Below, piece after piece: positions 1 to 19,545 of a DNA stretch of 64,000 bases (its first letter is position 1; every line of letters begins with the position of its first letter). Source of the stretch: Chionis minor (lineage: Eukaryota > Chordata > Aves > Charadriiformes > Chionididae); NCBI GenBank assembly GCA_013398295.1, contig VZSF01008857.1, positions 1 to 64,000 on the forward strand, written 5' to 3'. The position numbers and the translations under genes were made by a program. Under the pieces are notes generated by a model, which did not search any database, had not been told where the DNA came from, and saw nothing but the letters and a program-made list of their open reading frames with translations.

Positions 1-107
1 CGCCGCACGCGCGTCCCCGCCCCGCGCACGGCAGGAACCGCCCCACCCGCCTCTCAGAACCGCCCCTCGCTCCCGGTTGCGCCCCATCGGCTTTTAACAC
101 AGGGACG
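1..107. promoter_or_regulatory. Edge of a CpG-rich segment running off the window
   Basis: The first 107 bases are very GC-rich with many CpG dinucleotides, then composition drops sharply. This looks like the margin of a CpG island centred to the left, possibly the promoter or first exon of a gene outside the window. A donor-like sequence (GGGACG then gtgagc) lies at 107/108 on the plus strand, so the stretch could be the end of a first exon. No protein sequence is recognised. Confidence 0.4.
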
Positions 108-1160
108 GTGAGCGGGACAGAGGGTTGGAAAAGAGAAAATAGGGCAAGCGAACAAAGCGAGGAGGAGAGAGAGAAGGAAAAGTCGAAAGAAAAGGGCAGC
201 GAGATCCAGAAAAAACAGGGACGAGGGGCACTGCAGAGAGAGGTGGAGGGACAGCACGGTACATGTGTGAGTACAAATGTGCACGGCGGCAGCATTATTT
301 CAATTATCCCGTTCTGAGCACTCAGTGTTACGAGCAGTGATCTGTATCTCAGCCTGGTTTATACCGTCCAAAGACTGTAGCTACTTACAGGGGATACAGG
401 GCTTAAATCTCTCTTCCCTGTTCTTACTTGCAGCCCAGGCAGTAACATCCATTGCCTCTGAAACAAAAAACATCCAAGAGGCTCAGGCATTTCAGCCCTT
501 TGCACTCGGCAGTGTTTAAAGTCTGATGGGTGTTTCTGTCCATGCCACACCATCCCAGAACCTAGGGAGGATATACACCACTAGAAACCTATGGAACAGG
601 GAATTTTGCTCCAGAGTAAGCTGTATTAGTCTGCATGTGGCATTAAGGTTGTGGGAGTGACAGCAGCAACTCACTGGCTGGCTGAGAGATTTAAAAAAAA
701 AATACAAACACAGATGACATTCTGAAGGCAGGAGAGAAGAGACTGAAAGCTGCTTTGTGTGAGAGAGGCAGCGATGTTTACCAGGAAACAGTACATCTGA
801 GCAGGGCAGATACTCATTTGGCTGATGGCAAATGAGTGATACATTGGTGATCCTCAGACTTTGCCAGAGAGATCCTCAGACTTTTGGCCAGACGGAGACC
901 GAGACTGGAAAAACCACGATATGCTACAATACACAGAGAGAGGAATTTTAAAAAGTAGGGACCAAGTGCCATACAGAAAAAGTAAAAATAGTGGCAGCTG
1001 GAGGGCAGTAAAGGAAAAAAAACTAGGGACAGGGAGCCAGACAGCGATGGAGAAAGGAAAAAAAAAGATAGACTACAGAACAGAGCGGAAGGAATTAAAG
1101 AATCGGGACGGAGAGAGATGGAGAAAGATGTCCAAAAACACATCGTTTCCACAGGGCAGA
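108..1160. other. Non-coding spacer with purine-rich tracts, upstream of MRPS16
   Basis: No recognisable gene. Two parts of this kilobase are strongly purine-biased on the plus strand (about 110-260 and 865-1,135), made of irregular gaga, ggaa and aaag runs. Open frames here on either strand are low-complexity and look like no family. An imperfect 22-base-period duplication lies at 849-890. The spacer ends where CpG density rises into the MRPS16 island. Confidence 0.6.
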
Positions 1161-1281
1161 CCCAAGTCCGGCAGGCTCCCGCTCGGAAGGATCGCGAGAG
1201 CGCCAACCGACGGGGGTGCATCCCGCCGCCCCGCCCCGGCGCGCGTCATCGCGACGCGACGCAGAGGGCCCGGACGCCGCC

Positions 1282-1841
1282 ATGGTGCATCTCGGTGAGT
1301 GCTCGTGGGCGCGGCCCGCGGAGCCCGGCCCGGCTCCTAACCGCCCCGGCTCCTAACCACGCCGCGCTCTTTTCGCAGGCAGCCGCCTGCTGAAGGGCTA
1401 CCGCGGCGGGCACGTCGTGATCCGCTTCGCCCTGGGAGGCTGCACCAACCGGCCTTTCTTCCGTATCGTGGCGGCGCACAGCCGGCGCGCCCGCGACGGG
1501 AAGTACCTGGAGCAGCTGGGCTGCCTCGACCCGCTGCCCAACGCCCACGGCGAGCGGGTGGCGGGGCTCAACCTGGAACGGCTGCGCCACTGGCTGGGCT
1601 GCGGCGCGCAGCTCTCCCGCCCCGCTGAGAAGCTCCTGGGTAGGCCGGGGCCGGGGCGGGGGCGGGGGCGGGGGCCGGAGCGGCTGGCGGCAGCTCACCG
1701 CCTCTTCTTGCAGGTCTGGCGGGGTTCCTGCCGCTCCACCCCATGACGGTCACCGGCGCCGAGAGGTTGCGGCGGCGGCGGGCGCAGGAGGCCGCGGCGC
1801 CTGCTGCGGACAGCTCGGTCGGGCCCGCCGACGCGCCCTGA
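1282..1841 (+). CDS. MRPS16: Mitochondrial ribosomal protein S16 (bS16m), three exons
   Basis: Coding exons are 1,282-1,294, 1,379-1,639 and 1,714-1,841, joined by GT-AG introns of 84 and 74 bases. They give 133 residues, against 137 in human from memory. The start has a strong context (gccgccATGG) and the protein begins [15 protein letters not shown]. Diagnostic bS16 sequence follows: [19 protein letters not shown], then DPLPN, the [11 protein letters not shown] stretch and [11 protein letters not shown]. The C-terminal tail from about residue 112 is Arg- and Ala-rich and less conserved. The protein is a structural part of the mitoribosome small subunit, made in the cytosol and imported into mitochondria. 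Introns and an intact frame rule out a processed pseudogene. The gene is tail to tail with SLC45A1, which is not its human neighbourhood. Seen: exons and motifs. Known: the family role. Confidence 0.96.
1329..1358 (+). repeat. Tandem 14-base repeat carrying duplicated branch-point-like motifs in MRPS16 intron 1
   Basis: The unit cccggctcctaacc occurs at 1,329-1,342 and again at 1,345-1,358. Each copy holds a CTAAC branch-point-like motif; the likely branch adenines are about 38 and 22 bases before the acceptor at 1,378. Confidence 0.85.
1644..1680 (+). repeat. G-rich tract in MRPS16 intron 2
   Basis: About half of this 74-base intron is a run of GGGGCC and GGGGGC units. On the RNA strand it has more than four G-runs of four or five, enough for a G-quadruplex. 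Such tracts are frequent in short GC-rich avian introns. Confidence 0.8.
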
Positions 1842-1926
1842 GGGACTCCCCGGCCGAGGGGCTGGCGAGCAGCCCGGAGAGCGCCGGCCCGCAGATGCAC
1901 CCTGCCCTGTCGGCGCATCGGGTGGC

Positions 1927-1932
1927 ATTAAA
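1927..1932 (+). terminator. Polyadenylation hexamer ATTAAA of MRPS16
   Basis: ATTAAA lies 86 bases after the stop codon. It is followed within 30 bases by T- and GT-containing sequence (gtgtcctttg, then tgctggtctc), as expected for a cleavage site near 1,945-1,955. This would give MRPS16 a 3'UTR of about 110 bases. No competing AATAAA is seen nearer. Confidence 0.7.
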
Positions 1933-1949
1933 GTGTCCTTTGCACACTC

Positions 1950-4900
1950 TGCACTGTCCACGTGCTGGTCTCTCCGGACTCCGTTCTGAAGCTTACGATT
2001 GCTGCCAGATTTAGTGCAGCCAATCTAAAAGAGGTTTTCCTACTATAATGTACGCATGGAACCATTTCAGGAGGCATATACAGCTTTTTTTAAAGGCAGG
2101 TAATTAGCTCCAGTATATTGCTTTCTGCAGCAATGGTGTGACTACTGCCAGGTCCCATTTGTTTGCTGCACTCATCAAGTTTTTGGACTCCTGACTCTGA
2201 TTTACTCTAATGGGACAGTCCAGTGGTCCAGGAGAGGCCTGGCACAGACAAATGCAAATAGGAGCGCAAATATTTCTGCGTAGACTGTGTTTCTGTTTAG
2301 TTTCTCCGGAGAGGTTCTGGGCCTGTCTGTTCATTTACAAGGGCAAGATTTCAGTCTTGGGTGAAGAGGGAGTGGGGTTTGTATGAAGTGAGATACGAGT
2401 CTTACTACTTCATGACATACTTGACCCTATCCTGAGAAGCAAGAATCCCACTGAAATCTCTCTCCTACCTTAGATACACCTCTTGCTTTTTGGAGTTTCC
2501 TTTAGTGCAACTCTTAATACAATTCTACAAAGGTCAGGCAGAGACAAGTTTTCAGTTTTGCATCCCGATAAAGCTTCTAGCATAACCGCCCAGATAGAGG
2601 AAGAATAGATAAAACATTCCAAGAAAGGGGTTTGCTTGCTTTTAAAAAAATCACAGTACTGAGAATGGGTGGCTTTATTTCTGCTTATGGATGAAAGAGT
2701 AGAGAGATCATTAAAAAAACGTTCTTTGAAATGGCTGTGAAAGGTGGTTGCTTTTCTAATACCTCCCCCTTCTTGAATATATTTGATATGTTCGGACTCA
2801 CAGTCTACATAAAATGGTGAATGTAGTCTGGTACAGAGTTTCTAGGAAGTTCCTCTGTAGCTTACCCTAGATTTCTTTGCCTCAAAGGTAATGGTTTGCA
2901 TCGGCACGGTTCTGCCTGTTGTAATCTAAAGGTACGACATAGCTTTCTCTTTCAGGAGCTTTGTTTCAAACACAAAAAGGTTTCTTCTGAGCCAGTTTTA
3001 TGGAGGCCTAGCTTTTTTCCTATTAAAAAAAAATACTGTGTTACTAAATAAAGGATACCACAATTGTACATAAGGCAGTAAAGTAGTTGCTTTCATGTCC
3101 TTTTGAGTATCGAATGGCTACGGGGGTGCTCTGTAATGCAATAGCATGAGTGACCATTGGCATCAGACGCTGCTGTTGCAAGGCACAGAAATAACACCAG
3201 GTACATGAAGGAAGTACTAAGAGAAGTCCGATAGTGCTGACATCATGCTTTCCACAGTGGCTCCTCTCGACTTGTCTCCTACTCCGCCTATTGTCTAAGT
3301 CCCTTGCTAAGGCATTTGCTACACTGAGAAATTATATGCAACTGACTGGAGGGGACCTTAGAGAAAACTGTGTGTTTCTCCTCACCTAACTTCCTCTTCA
3401 TTGTCCATGCAAGTGGTGTGTCTGTTTCTTCTTATGGACCGAAAGAATTACTCTGTCAGGTTTCCTAAATGGTTGCATGTGGATCAGAAGAATAGTTTGT
3501 GCAACAACGCCCAGCTTCTGGGCCACAGTAGACCCAGCCTGCCACAGCAGCAGTGGATTGTTCCATGCAGATGCAGGGTACTGTGGACCGGTACGGGACA
3601 GCCCAAGCTTCTTTTTTCTTTTTTTTTTTAAATGCATACTGAGCTTATAAAGCATAACTCTCAGATAGCTGCTATGATGCCGTCAGTGGGTGAAGGCTGC
3701 GAACAAATTACAAAGAGCAATTCTAGTATCTTACAAATGGCGAGAGGTGCAGTACCACAAAAAAGGGCATGGCTGAGGCCTCCTGGAGTTTGCTAGAGGA
3801 AAGCAGTAGCTGTTAGCTACCAGCACTGAACACCATTTACAATTTGTGCTGAAGCTGCCTTTTAAGAGGATACCTTTCTTTGGAGCCATGATGACATGTT
3901 GCTTAAGGGGTCTCTACAAAGTAATGTAACATAGAGGGATCTATGTTCAAGAGTGTATGTTACTGTAGACACTGTACGAAATACTCTCTTTGGAGCAAGG
4001 GCTTGGGAAAAGGAGCAAGAATTTTCCTTTTTCGGTAGGAGAAAGCTATTAAACTTACTCAGCTATATTGTCACCTTCCCTTCATCCCCCAGAAGTTATG
4101 TGGGCTATAAAATAACTGCATACAAGGAGCAAGCATAAGCCAGAAGCAGAGCAGAGTATCATCAGGCTGACGCACAGCAAATGCTAGGCTTGAAGAAAGC
4201 TGCAGATGAAGCTTTGATCTCCAGTTTAGTAATTCTTCATAGCATTTGATAGCAATACTGTTAAATTCCTCATTGTTTAAGTAGCTTTCATAAGCTTGGT
4301 TAGCACTGTACTCACACAAACCAAACCCTTCATTTCTGCTCTGACGCTGTGATTTCCTCTGTTGGGCGTTCCATTGGCTATTGCAACAAAATTTGTTATC
4401 CTTTATTCGAGAAAGCTATCGCTGGATCCTAGAAACAAACAAACAAACAAGCAAGCTTACATACAGCTTATATACATGGCGAATATTGCATCATGCCCAT
4501 TGCAGACTGCTCCTCAATCTGCAGACTGCTGCTTCGTGCGTATTTTGTATTTGAATTCCCATCTGATTAACGTTACTCATTGCCTGGCTTTCTTCCTGCT
4601 CCTAGAATACTTGTATTTTCCATACACTCAGCAAGCTGATGAAGCAGACTCCTCTTTGTTTACTGTTAAATATTAGTGCTATTTGGGTATCGGACTATAC
4701 TGTTGCCTTTCAGATCTAAACTAAAACTCCTTGGCTGCCACTGTGGGTGGGGACAAGCTGCATACACCAAAAATTTGCATTATCCCATGCATTTACCATT
4801 TCTGCACAGGATGTATGAGAGAAAGTGAGCGTGCTGGCAAGGCTTTTAACATGAAGAACTCCTTGTACAGTGTAGAACGCTGTCTTTCCAGAACCTTCAA

Positions 4901-7580
4901 ACCTGTTAGGAGACAACATAGACAGCAATACCAAGAAAACCAAGGATTCTAGTAAAAGACCTCTGGTCTGTCCCAGTGCTGCTGCCCTACAGCAGCTGTT
5001 GTCTTGGGTGTTGCAGCCTGAAATTTGCCACGCTAAATGCGGATCCATTTTAAATAGCACCTTCCCTTCCACTGACCCTGCTACAGAAGCAGCAGCCCGG
5101 GGCAGAGGAACAGCAATGGAAAGTTGCTGCAGTCATTTCCTTAGTGAACATCAACAAAAACCTTCCCAGCAGAAAAGCTGGGCTAAATGAATCATTATGT
5201 CTTAACAACCAGAGGTATGGAAAATGTAAATTTAGATAAACTAAATGGATGCTGGAGATTTCCCTTGGCACTTCAGCTCCAGTAGTCATAGAATTCTGAA
5301 GATGTTTATTGTACTTAATGCAATCCATTGGGTGTTGTTATGGTTGTTATGGTAATGGCATCTAAAATTCTCTCACAGTCTTCCAGTCTGAGGGAGAGAG
5401 AACATGCCCCTTTTTACCCGAAGGCAGACTCTTTTTTTAATAAAGTGTACGTCCTATAGAGCACAGAATGAGTAACTACTCATTAGCAGAAAATAAATTA
5501 TTTAGACAACTCTCTTTTCAAATAGATCCCAAGGTAGCTTTTCTTTTTTATATAAAGTCATGCAATTTTATTTTATTTGATTCTTGAAAAGGCTTATTTT
5601 CTTCATTCAAAGATACAGCAGACCCGTTAGGTTGTCTTTTTTGAGAGACATGGCAGAGGTTGAGTGAACTACAGACACACACTGAAGAGGTTACAGCTAG
5701 CTTAATTACAAACATGAGACAATAGATGAGGTGCTTTCTCCATCCCTCTCCCCATTTTCCCTACTTCTGTACACGTGTTATAAATACATTCATGAACATC
5801 CACAAATAACTGCCACCGAGCAATCTTTAGTGATAAGGACTTTATCCAAATTAACCTTTAGGCACTGCTGAAGTTTAAACTGCTGAAGAGATTAAACGAA
5901 AGCACAGCATAAAAATCACCTTCCTGCCTAAACTCGTGCATCTTACTTCTACAACAGCAGCTCGCAGATTTACACAGAATATTTGAAGCATTTGGATTCC
6001 AAAAGGTAAACATCACTTTGCGGCTCACAGTTCAACAGTGACCACATACAGCAATTTCTGTAAAACACAAAATGTATGACAAAGGAAGAGAATAAGCAAG
6101 TAAGCAATGCCTCTTAAGTTATTTTTATGGATTTGGTGCAACTTCCAACTCTGCATGATAGGCAGGCTATGGGTTTTTTTCCAGACACCACCAGTATTGC
6201 CCAAAGCCCCACATTAACATACGTTGCTGTTGACTTAAAAGTACTATGTATGTAAACACTATGTAAATACATATGGGAAATAAAGTCCATATCCCATAAA
6301 ATAGAAAATGTAATATATATTCTATTAGGCAACGCGCATGGGCATAGCAATAGTTTTATAACTATATAAATGTATTTCATAATATTATTTACAGATGGAA
6401 GCAGAGACAAACATCACCATCAAATACATTGATACATCCTCACAACAAAATGATCTGCAACTCCAGCTACCTAGGAAAGGAAAGTGCTCCTGGTCCACTT
6501 AGTGCAATAATGCTAGCTACAAAAACTCGAGGAGAAAACATTTTAAGAACTAGTACTGCGTAAGATAAGTGGGACAAAAAAAATTGAGTTTAAAAGTTCG
6601 GTAAGGAAGAGAAATTAAGGTTACAGTGGACCAACAAGAAAAGAAAAATTCTCCAAAGTAAAGTCTTTAGATTGTCAGAAATCAGAAATCCCAAATGTAG
6701 AGTTTCGCATGCTATTTTGTTCAAGCTTCATCCTGAACATTCTTGGAGTCTCATAACCACGGAAACATCACGTCACAGACATTCCTGCAGATATGACACT
6801 GTGTAAGCCCAAACAAAGAGAAGATGAATAGACTCATCAATCTGACAGTCTTTTACCTCTGAGTGCTTGACTTAGTAACTTCAGTAGTGCTCCTCTATTT
6901 AAGTAAATATTGAATATCACGAAACTTGCTTCTCAAATTAAAAAAAAAAAAAAATTAATGCTTGAGGATAGATGATAAAAAAGTTAAGTTCTTACAAGTT
7001 GTGCATTGTGCTTTCAGCACTGAAATATAGTAAGCCACAACAGCTAGAGATTACACAAGTTCTTTCATCTTGGCATCGTAGATCAAGCATCAGAATAAAC
7101 TTAGGTGAACAGTGAAGTACGCTCATTTAAAAGGAGTGACCCTCTAGAGAAAATCCTTTTCCTGGACCTAAAGACCAGGTGAGCAAAAATAACCTCTACA
7201 GGGATGCAACGCACAGCACACATAAACACCAATGCCTGTTGGCCTTGGTAAACCTTGTCTGCCTACCCAAATATGGAGGCAGGCTGACGGGAATCTTAGA
7301 AATACTTTTATTTTTGTTTTCATCTTTGCTCTCAAGACTTAAAAGACCCCTGGGCTTAACCGGAACTTTTACAAGATCTCACATATTCACCACTTTCCAA
7401 AATCAGATTAAGAATTCTCACAGATAAGGGCACCCAAAGCCCTTTTACTAGTTTCAGTGAGATATAGAAGATGCAGCTCTAGCTGACAACTACTTTATCA
7501 CTGACGCCCATGCAGATTTTAAAATGTCACAAGGTACAACTGTATGAAAAATAAAGATGATGTGCTGCAGGCTTTCACAC
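1950..7580. other. Intergenic or 3'UTR sequence between MRPS16 and SLC45A1
   Basis: No exon, RNA gene or full-length mobile element recognised. Composition falls to ordinary AT-rich sequence after 1,980. It holds short simple repeats, for example (AAAC)n at 4,433-4,450 and a 15-base A run at 6,940-6,954. Minus-strand AATAAA hexamers occur in the 5,560-5,580 region and at 7,307-7,312, and a plus-strand one near 5,437. So part of it may be an extended 3'UTR of SLC45A1 or MRPS16, but this is not decidable by reading. Open frames here are short and resemble nothing known. Confidence 0.6.
4433..4450. repeat. (AAAC)n microsatellite
   Basis: Four and a half perfect AAAC units in otherwise ordinary intergenic sequence. 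Confidence 0.85.
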
Positions 7581-7582
7581 AA

Positions 7583-7588
7583 TTTATT
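7583..7588 (-). terminator. Candidate distal polyadenylation signal of SLC45A1
   Basis: AATAAA on the minus strand about 990 bases beyond the SLC45A1 stop. It would give a 3'UTR of roughly 1 kb. The stretch between it and the stop (7,590-8,578) is GC-rich and carries long but unrecognisable open frames on both strands, which fits a GC-rich 3'UTR better than another gene. Confidence 0.4.
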
Positions 7589-8578
7589 TTTCTTAGATTC
7601 TCATCCACTTTCAGCGTAGACTTCTGCCCAAGGGAAGTCGATACAAAAAGATCCTTCTCCCCAAAGCTGGGTTACAAGCAACTGCCCATTTTCCTGCTAA
7701 GTCATCACAAGCTCTTGTAGCCCTCATTAAAAGCGTTACGTGGAAGGAAATACGCACATATTGGCAACCATCACCGTGGACCACAGCCAGAACCTGCAGA
7801 GCAGGGTCTGGGAGCCAGGCCACTGCAGTTTCACCCCACGGCACCATCTCAGAGCAGTCTGGCTGGTGGAAGTTCTGTGCGCCCAGAAGAGTGGCCACGG
7901 CATTTGAAAGAGTACTTGGGCCACCTGAGCAAGACCAGTCGCTCTCAGCCTTTCCAAAGTTTTGAAACGCACCCTTCAGAACCAGGCCTACCACAGGCAG
8001 AGGCGCGGTCCTGCAGGTTGGCCTCATCATTCCCCAAGGCTTCATGGGAGTCACTGCTGCCCTTGGCAACTGAGGACTGGGCTGCTCTGCCTGGCCGCGA
8101 GATGGCACCTTCTGCCGATGAAGCTGGTGGAGCGCCGTGGCCCCAGCACTCCCGCAGTGGTGGTGCTTGCAGTGGCGTGTGTAGCCCTGCAGCTCACTGT
8201 CACCCTGCCTGGGCACCAGACTTCCAGGTCCCCTGCCTCAGGCAGGACATCACCACTTGTCCCCCCAGGCATGATGGCACCGCAGGGCAGCTGAAGGGAA
8301 TGGCCCTGCGCTGACACCACCACTTCCTGTTGCTGTGGCCCCAGGGGCACAGATGGGCCTTTGCCACCTCAGGGTAAGGATGAGCGGTGCCAGGTGCCGC
8401 GGACTTGTCCCTCGCCCTCCCGTGGGCAGGGGAAAGCTCAGCAAAGCCAACGCAGACCTTCTTGCTGTTCGTGTTGCCCACTGCTGCCATCCCAGGGGCG
8501 TATGAGCCCACCACATTGTGATGGGGAGGGCCAAGGGCAACACAATGAGGCAGTGGAGGCTGTGGTGGCTTCTCCCAT

Positions 8579-16443
<7,865 letters not shown>

Positions 16444-16456
16444 CACGGGTAGGTGT
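16444..16456 (-). other. SLC45A1: 5'UTR part of the first coding exon of SLC45A1
   Basis: A clear acceptor (tatttttcttccag) on the minus strand ends just before 16,456, 13 bases upstream of the ATG. So the coding region starts in an internal exon and at least one non-coding 5' exon lies at higher coordinates. Where it lies cannot be settled by reading; the 19.14-19.55 kb CpG island is the nearest good promoter. Confidence 0.75.
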
Positions 16457-19120
16457 CTGGAAGAAAAATAACTCCGAATAAAATGGTCAAGTAAGAAAAA
16501 CTTTGCTTAATTTCATTTACTGAAGTTCAAGCCATTTCTCAATGTTTCACGTATCGAGTGTAGCCTTTGTATTAGTTATAATCTTTTATCTCTATGTCTT
16601 GACAAGAGACAGATATGTTTTATGGGCATGTCTCCTCTATCTTTGCACAGATGAGGCACCAGAGATCCTATCTTGGTTACCTAGGCATTGCCTACCATCA
16701 ATAGGGGATTAAGACTGAAATATTTAAAACAATTATCATGCTTCCCAGGAGTTCCCGTAACAGCAATAGGTTTACATTTATCTGCAATCCACTTGAGCTA
16801 AATTAAGATTAATTACAACCTCAGTCTAAGTCTATAATAAAGCAAAGCTGTGGCTTGGCTACAGATCCAGAACCCTGCTGCAATGTGAAATCACCTTTCG
16901 GTATTGATCCTACACTTTCTGCTGCCTGTGCTGAGGCCCAGGGTTAACGCAAAACTTTTTTCACAATGACTGAGTTCAGTTTCTTTCCTATTTACATTCC
17001 TGAATTTAACAGAGACACTCTGTTGCAAGAACAGGGTCTGATTCTCCACTTCTTCCTGGTTCTATTCCCTTAAGACTTTACCAGAGTGCCCCGAGAACGT
17101 GTTTTTGAAGTTGAGGCTACACAAGCTGAGCACTCAGCTGAGGTCAGCTGACAATAAATACGCTTGGAACCTGAAGCTGATTTAATTTTTCAGTGCACGA
17201 ACTGAAGTTTCAAACTAATTCCTGAGATGACATATAGCCCACAAGCCACCCTCAGCACCACTACTCCTCTCTCTCAGAGATTAATGGTGTTCAAGTCCTT
17301 TGGCCTCAGCAAAATCACTCCTGTAGCCAAAGCATGCATGCTGTGGTGAGTAAGCAGCCAAGTAAGTTCCAAAATAGCATCTCAGGATAGATACCGAGAG
17401 ATCTGCTGAATTAACAAACCACACATGATTTCTTGCCTCTTGTTGCCAGAAATGGAAACAGCTCGTAAGTGAAGTCTGCCCATAGACCAAAGGCTGCTGC
17501 TGCACAAGGATGGCTCCACATCACCCCACACATCTTCAGGAAAACCCTCACAGCTGCACACTAATAAGCAAAATAAATCTCCTACTTTTTTGTTTACAGT
17601 TCCCCTGGGGAAAAGACTCCCAGCTGTTCTGCTACTTTGTCTGTCCAGAACTCCCCATTTTGCGCTACTTCCTCCAGCGCATTTCACACACCTGTCTCCC
17701 TGTAGCTCTTAGTCTCCTCAACATCATTCTGTGTATCCCCAACTATTATCAAAAGCAGAACTCCGTAACCCCACGTTTACCATCACACTGACTCAGTGGT
17801 TATTAGGCACAGTGGGACGATGCCCTACACAGAACAATCCCCAGCTCCACACAAACGTTCAAAGAGAGACATTTCACAACGCAAAATCGAATGCCAAGCA
17901 CCTCACAGAAGACTGCAGTCGGGGTACCTCTACTGTATTTGGGGCCCGAGGGGGAGAAGGATGATAGAGAGAAGACATTTGCTGAAGTATTGCTAACATT
18001 GTATCACAAGTTTTCTCAAGACTGCTTCTCTTCAGACCAAGGTGCGTACCATGTAAGAGAGAAGAACAAACTATTCGTAATTGTAATTATATGCCCTGAC
18101 AAGCCCCCTCTCACAAGGCACCAACAGCAAGCTCCATTTTGTTGTGCAAGTCATTAGAGACAACGTCCCCTAGATAGACCAACAAAAGGAAAAGCATACG
18201 GAGACTTTGTGAAGATGTCTGTGCCAGTGTTCCCCTTGACACTGTTTTCACAGACTACTGAGAAGTCCTTACGACCTGCGTCTTTCATACACAGGGTACT
18301 TACTTTGCAGGAGTACCTTTCTCAGCCTTCAAATGAAAGTAATTCCCTCACAATGAGAATTTGCTAAAAATTAGGAGAGAGATACCAGAAAAGAGACATA
18401 ATGAAAACCCAATCAGATTCACCACAGATGCTCCAAAGATCCTTTCACAGAACCATGACGATACAGCCGTGCTAGGTCTCCCCCTTCACCGTTGATATAC
18501 TTTGTCATTTGCACCAAGGGTGCTGATCTCCCCATATTCACCTATTAGTTTCATTTCATGCTGGAACCTGCCTTATATTCCTGCTCCGTACTTTGCATTG
18601 CAAAGAGATAGTATCGCAAATCGTAAGTGGCAACGTTTTAACCACGTAAGGAGAGAACCCTGCTGCATGGCTCAAAAATACATGTCGGGATCTGCAATTA
18701 CTTGTAATGAAAGGCTATTATTGACAGTGTGTCACTACTTCAGCAGAAATTCCGCATAAAACTGTGAGCTTAGCCTCTATTCCACATCACCAATCTTCCG
18801 CAACTTACAAATTGTTCACCAGAGGACATAACCCTGTCCTCAGGTAAATCTACCTGGTGATCACAACAGCTTCAAAGCAGGAACTTCAGCATGAAAAACA
18901 ATTACGGGGTTGTTAGCTTTCACGATTAGTAGCTATTTGTGATTTCTGGCCCTCAACCTTTGTTAAACCAACAACTGCACATCTCAATCTGCAGGGCCTT
19001 GGCAATGCTGACTCTGCCGCCTGCCATCTGCACAGCCCAAGGTGCACCTGCAGCCAACGTGTGTGGTGGGCAGGCACCGGCCATCACGCTTCCTCCCGGG
19101 CACCTCTACGCCGAAAATTA
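16457..19120. other. Probable first intron or 5' flank of SLC45A1
   Basis: AT-rich sequence with no recognisable coding exon. The one splice-bounded segment I noticed on the minus strand is 18,363-18,304 (acceptor ctcctaatttttag, donor gtaagtac), listed separately. Nothing else is supportable. Confidence 0.5.
18304..18363 (-). other. Candidate non-coding exon, possible SLC45A1 5'UTR
   Basis: A 60-base segment on the minus strand has an acceptor with a pyrimidine-rich stretch (ctctcctaatttttag) and a near-consensus donor (AAA then gtaagtac). It lies between the CpG island at 19.3 kb and the first coding exon of SLC45A1, where a 5'UTR exon would be expected. It is only a splice-signal inference; such pairs also arise by chance. 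Confidence 0.25.
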
Positions 19121-19139
19121 ATTGTTCCTTCTTTAGCAG

Positions 19140-19545
19140 AATCTAGTCCCAAGTTTCCTGCGGCGGGTACCGAGGGCTCGAAACACACCACAGCCATCAG
19201 CGGAGCGGGAAAAAGCCGACTCCTCCCGAACGCTCTTGTCGGCCTAAGAACGAGCCTCGCTGCNAGCGGCACCCGCCCAGCCCCGCAGTGCGCCGCGCGC
19301 TGATACCGTTCGCCACGGTGACGTCGTCCCGCCGCGATTCGCCGGCGGAAGCGTCCGCCCCCGCCTGCCGTCGCAGGAGCGTGCTGCGGCAGGGCGCCAG
19401 GACGGCGCAACGCTGCGCGCAGCCGCGGCTGCCCCTCTCTCTCCAGGGCTCTGCCAGCACGGAGGCAGGGGCGCGCTCCGCTCTCGTGGGCTTAGCCCGG
19501 AAGCGTCCCGGAGCGAGGCCTCGCCAGCTGCCGTACTGTCATTTC
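19140..19545. promoter_or_regulatory. CpG island, best promoter candidate for SLC45A1 and perhaps a divergent RNA
   Basis: A 400-base block of dense CpG stands out from AT-rich flanks. It contains a CRE-like TGACGTC at 19,319-19,325 and ETS-type CGGAAG cores at 19,346-19,351 and 19,498-19,503, elements typical of TATA-less promoters. It lies 2.7 kb upstream of the first coding exon of SLC45A1 on the minus strand. Plus-strand splice signals just beyond it (20,009-20,220) raise the possibility of a divergent transcript. One unknown base is at 19,264. Open frames across it have no recognisable protein. Confidence 0.6.
19264..19264. other. Unknown base (n) in the assembly
   Basis: A single n inside the CpG island; GC-rich sequence is a common place for low read quality. 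Confidence 0.95.

Larger units (their letters stand above)
1165..1900 (+). promoter_or_regulatory. CpG island and promoter of MRPS16
   Basis: From about 1,165 the sequence becomes CpG-dense and stays so through the whole MRPS16 coding region to about 1,900. The stretch just before the start codon (1,230-1,281) is rich in CG and carries no TATA box. A broad-start, housekeeping-type promoter is inferred. The transcription start cannot be fixed from sequence alone but should lie within roughly 100 bases upstream of 1,282. Confidence 0.7.

Noticed and set aside
814..1298. Long open frames on both strands in the purine-rich spacer
   Set aside because: Composition is Lys/Arg/Glu or Ser/Leu/Phe low-complexity, produced by purine bias; no start context or splice support.
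1246..1698. 150-codon minus-strand open frame over MRPS16
   Set aside because: It is the antisense of a GC-rich coding exon and introns; proline- and arginine-rich shadow, no family.
1282..1841. MRPS16 as a processed pseudogene moved next to SLC45A1
   Set aside because: Two introns, intact frame, CpG promoter and a poly(A) signal show a true gene.
16444..16446. GTG three bases upstream as an SLC45A1 start codon
   Set aside because: It is GTG, not ATG. The next codon, the ATG at 16,443, has a purine at -3 and matches the human start MIP.
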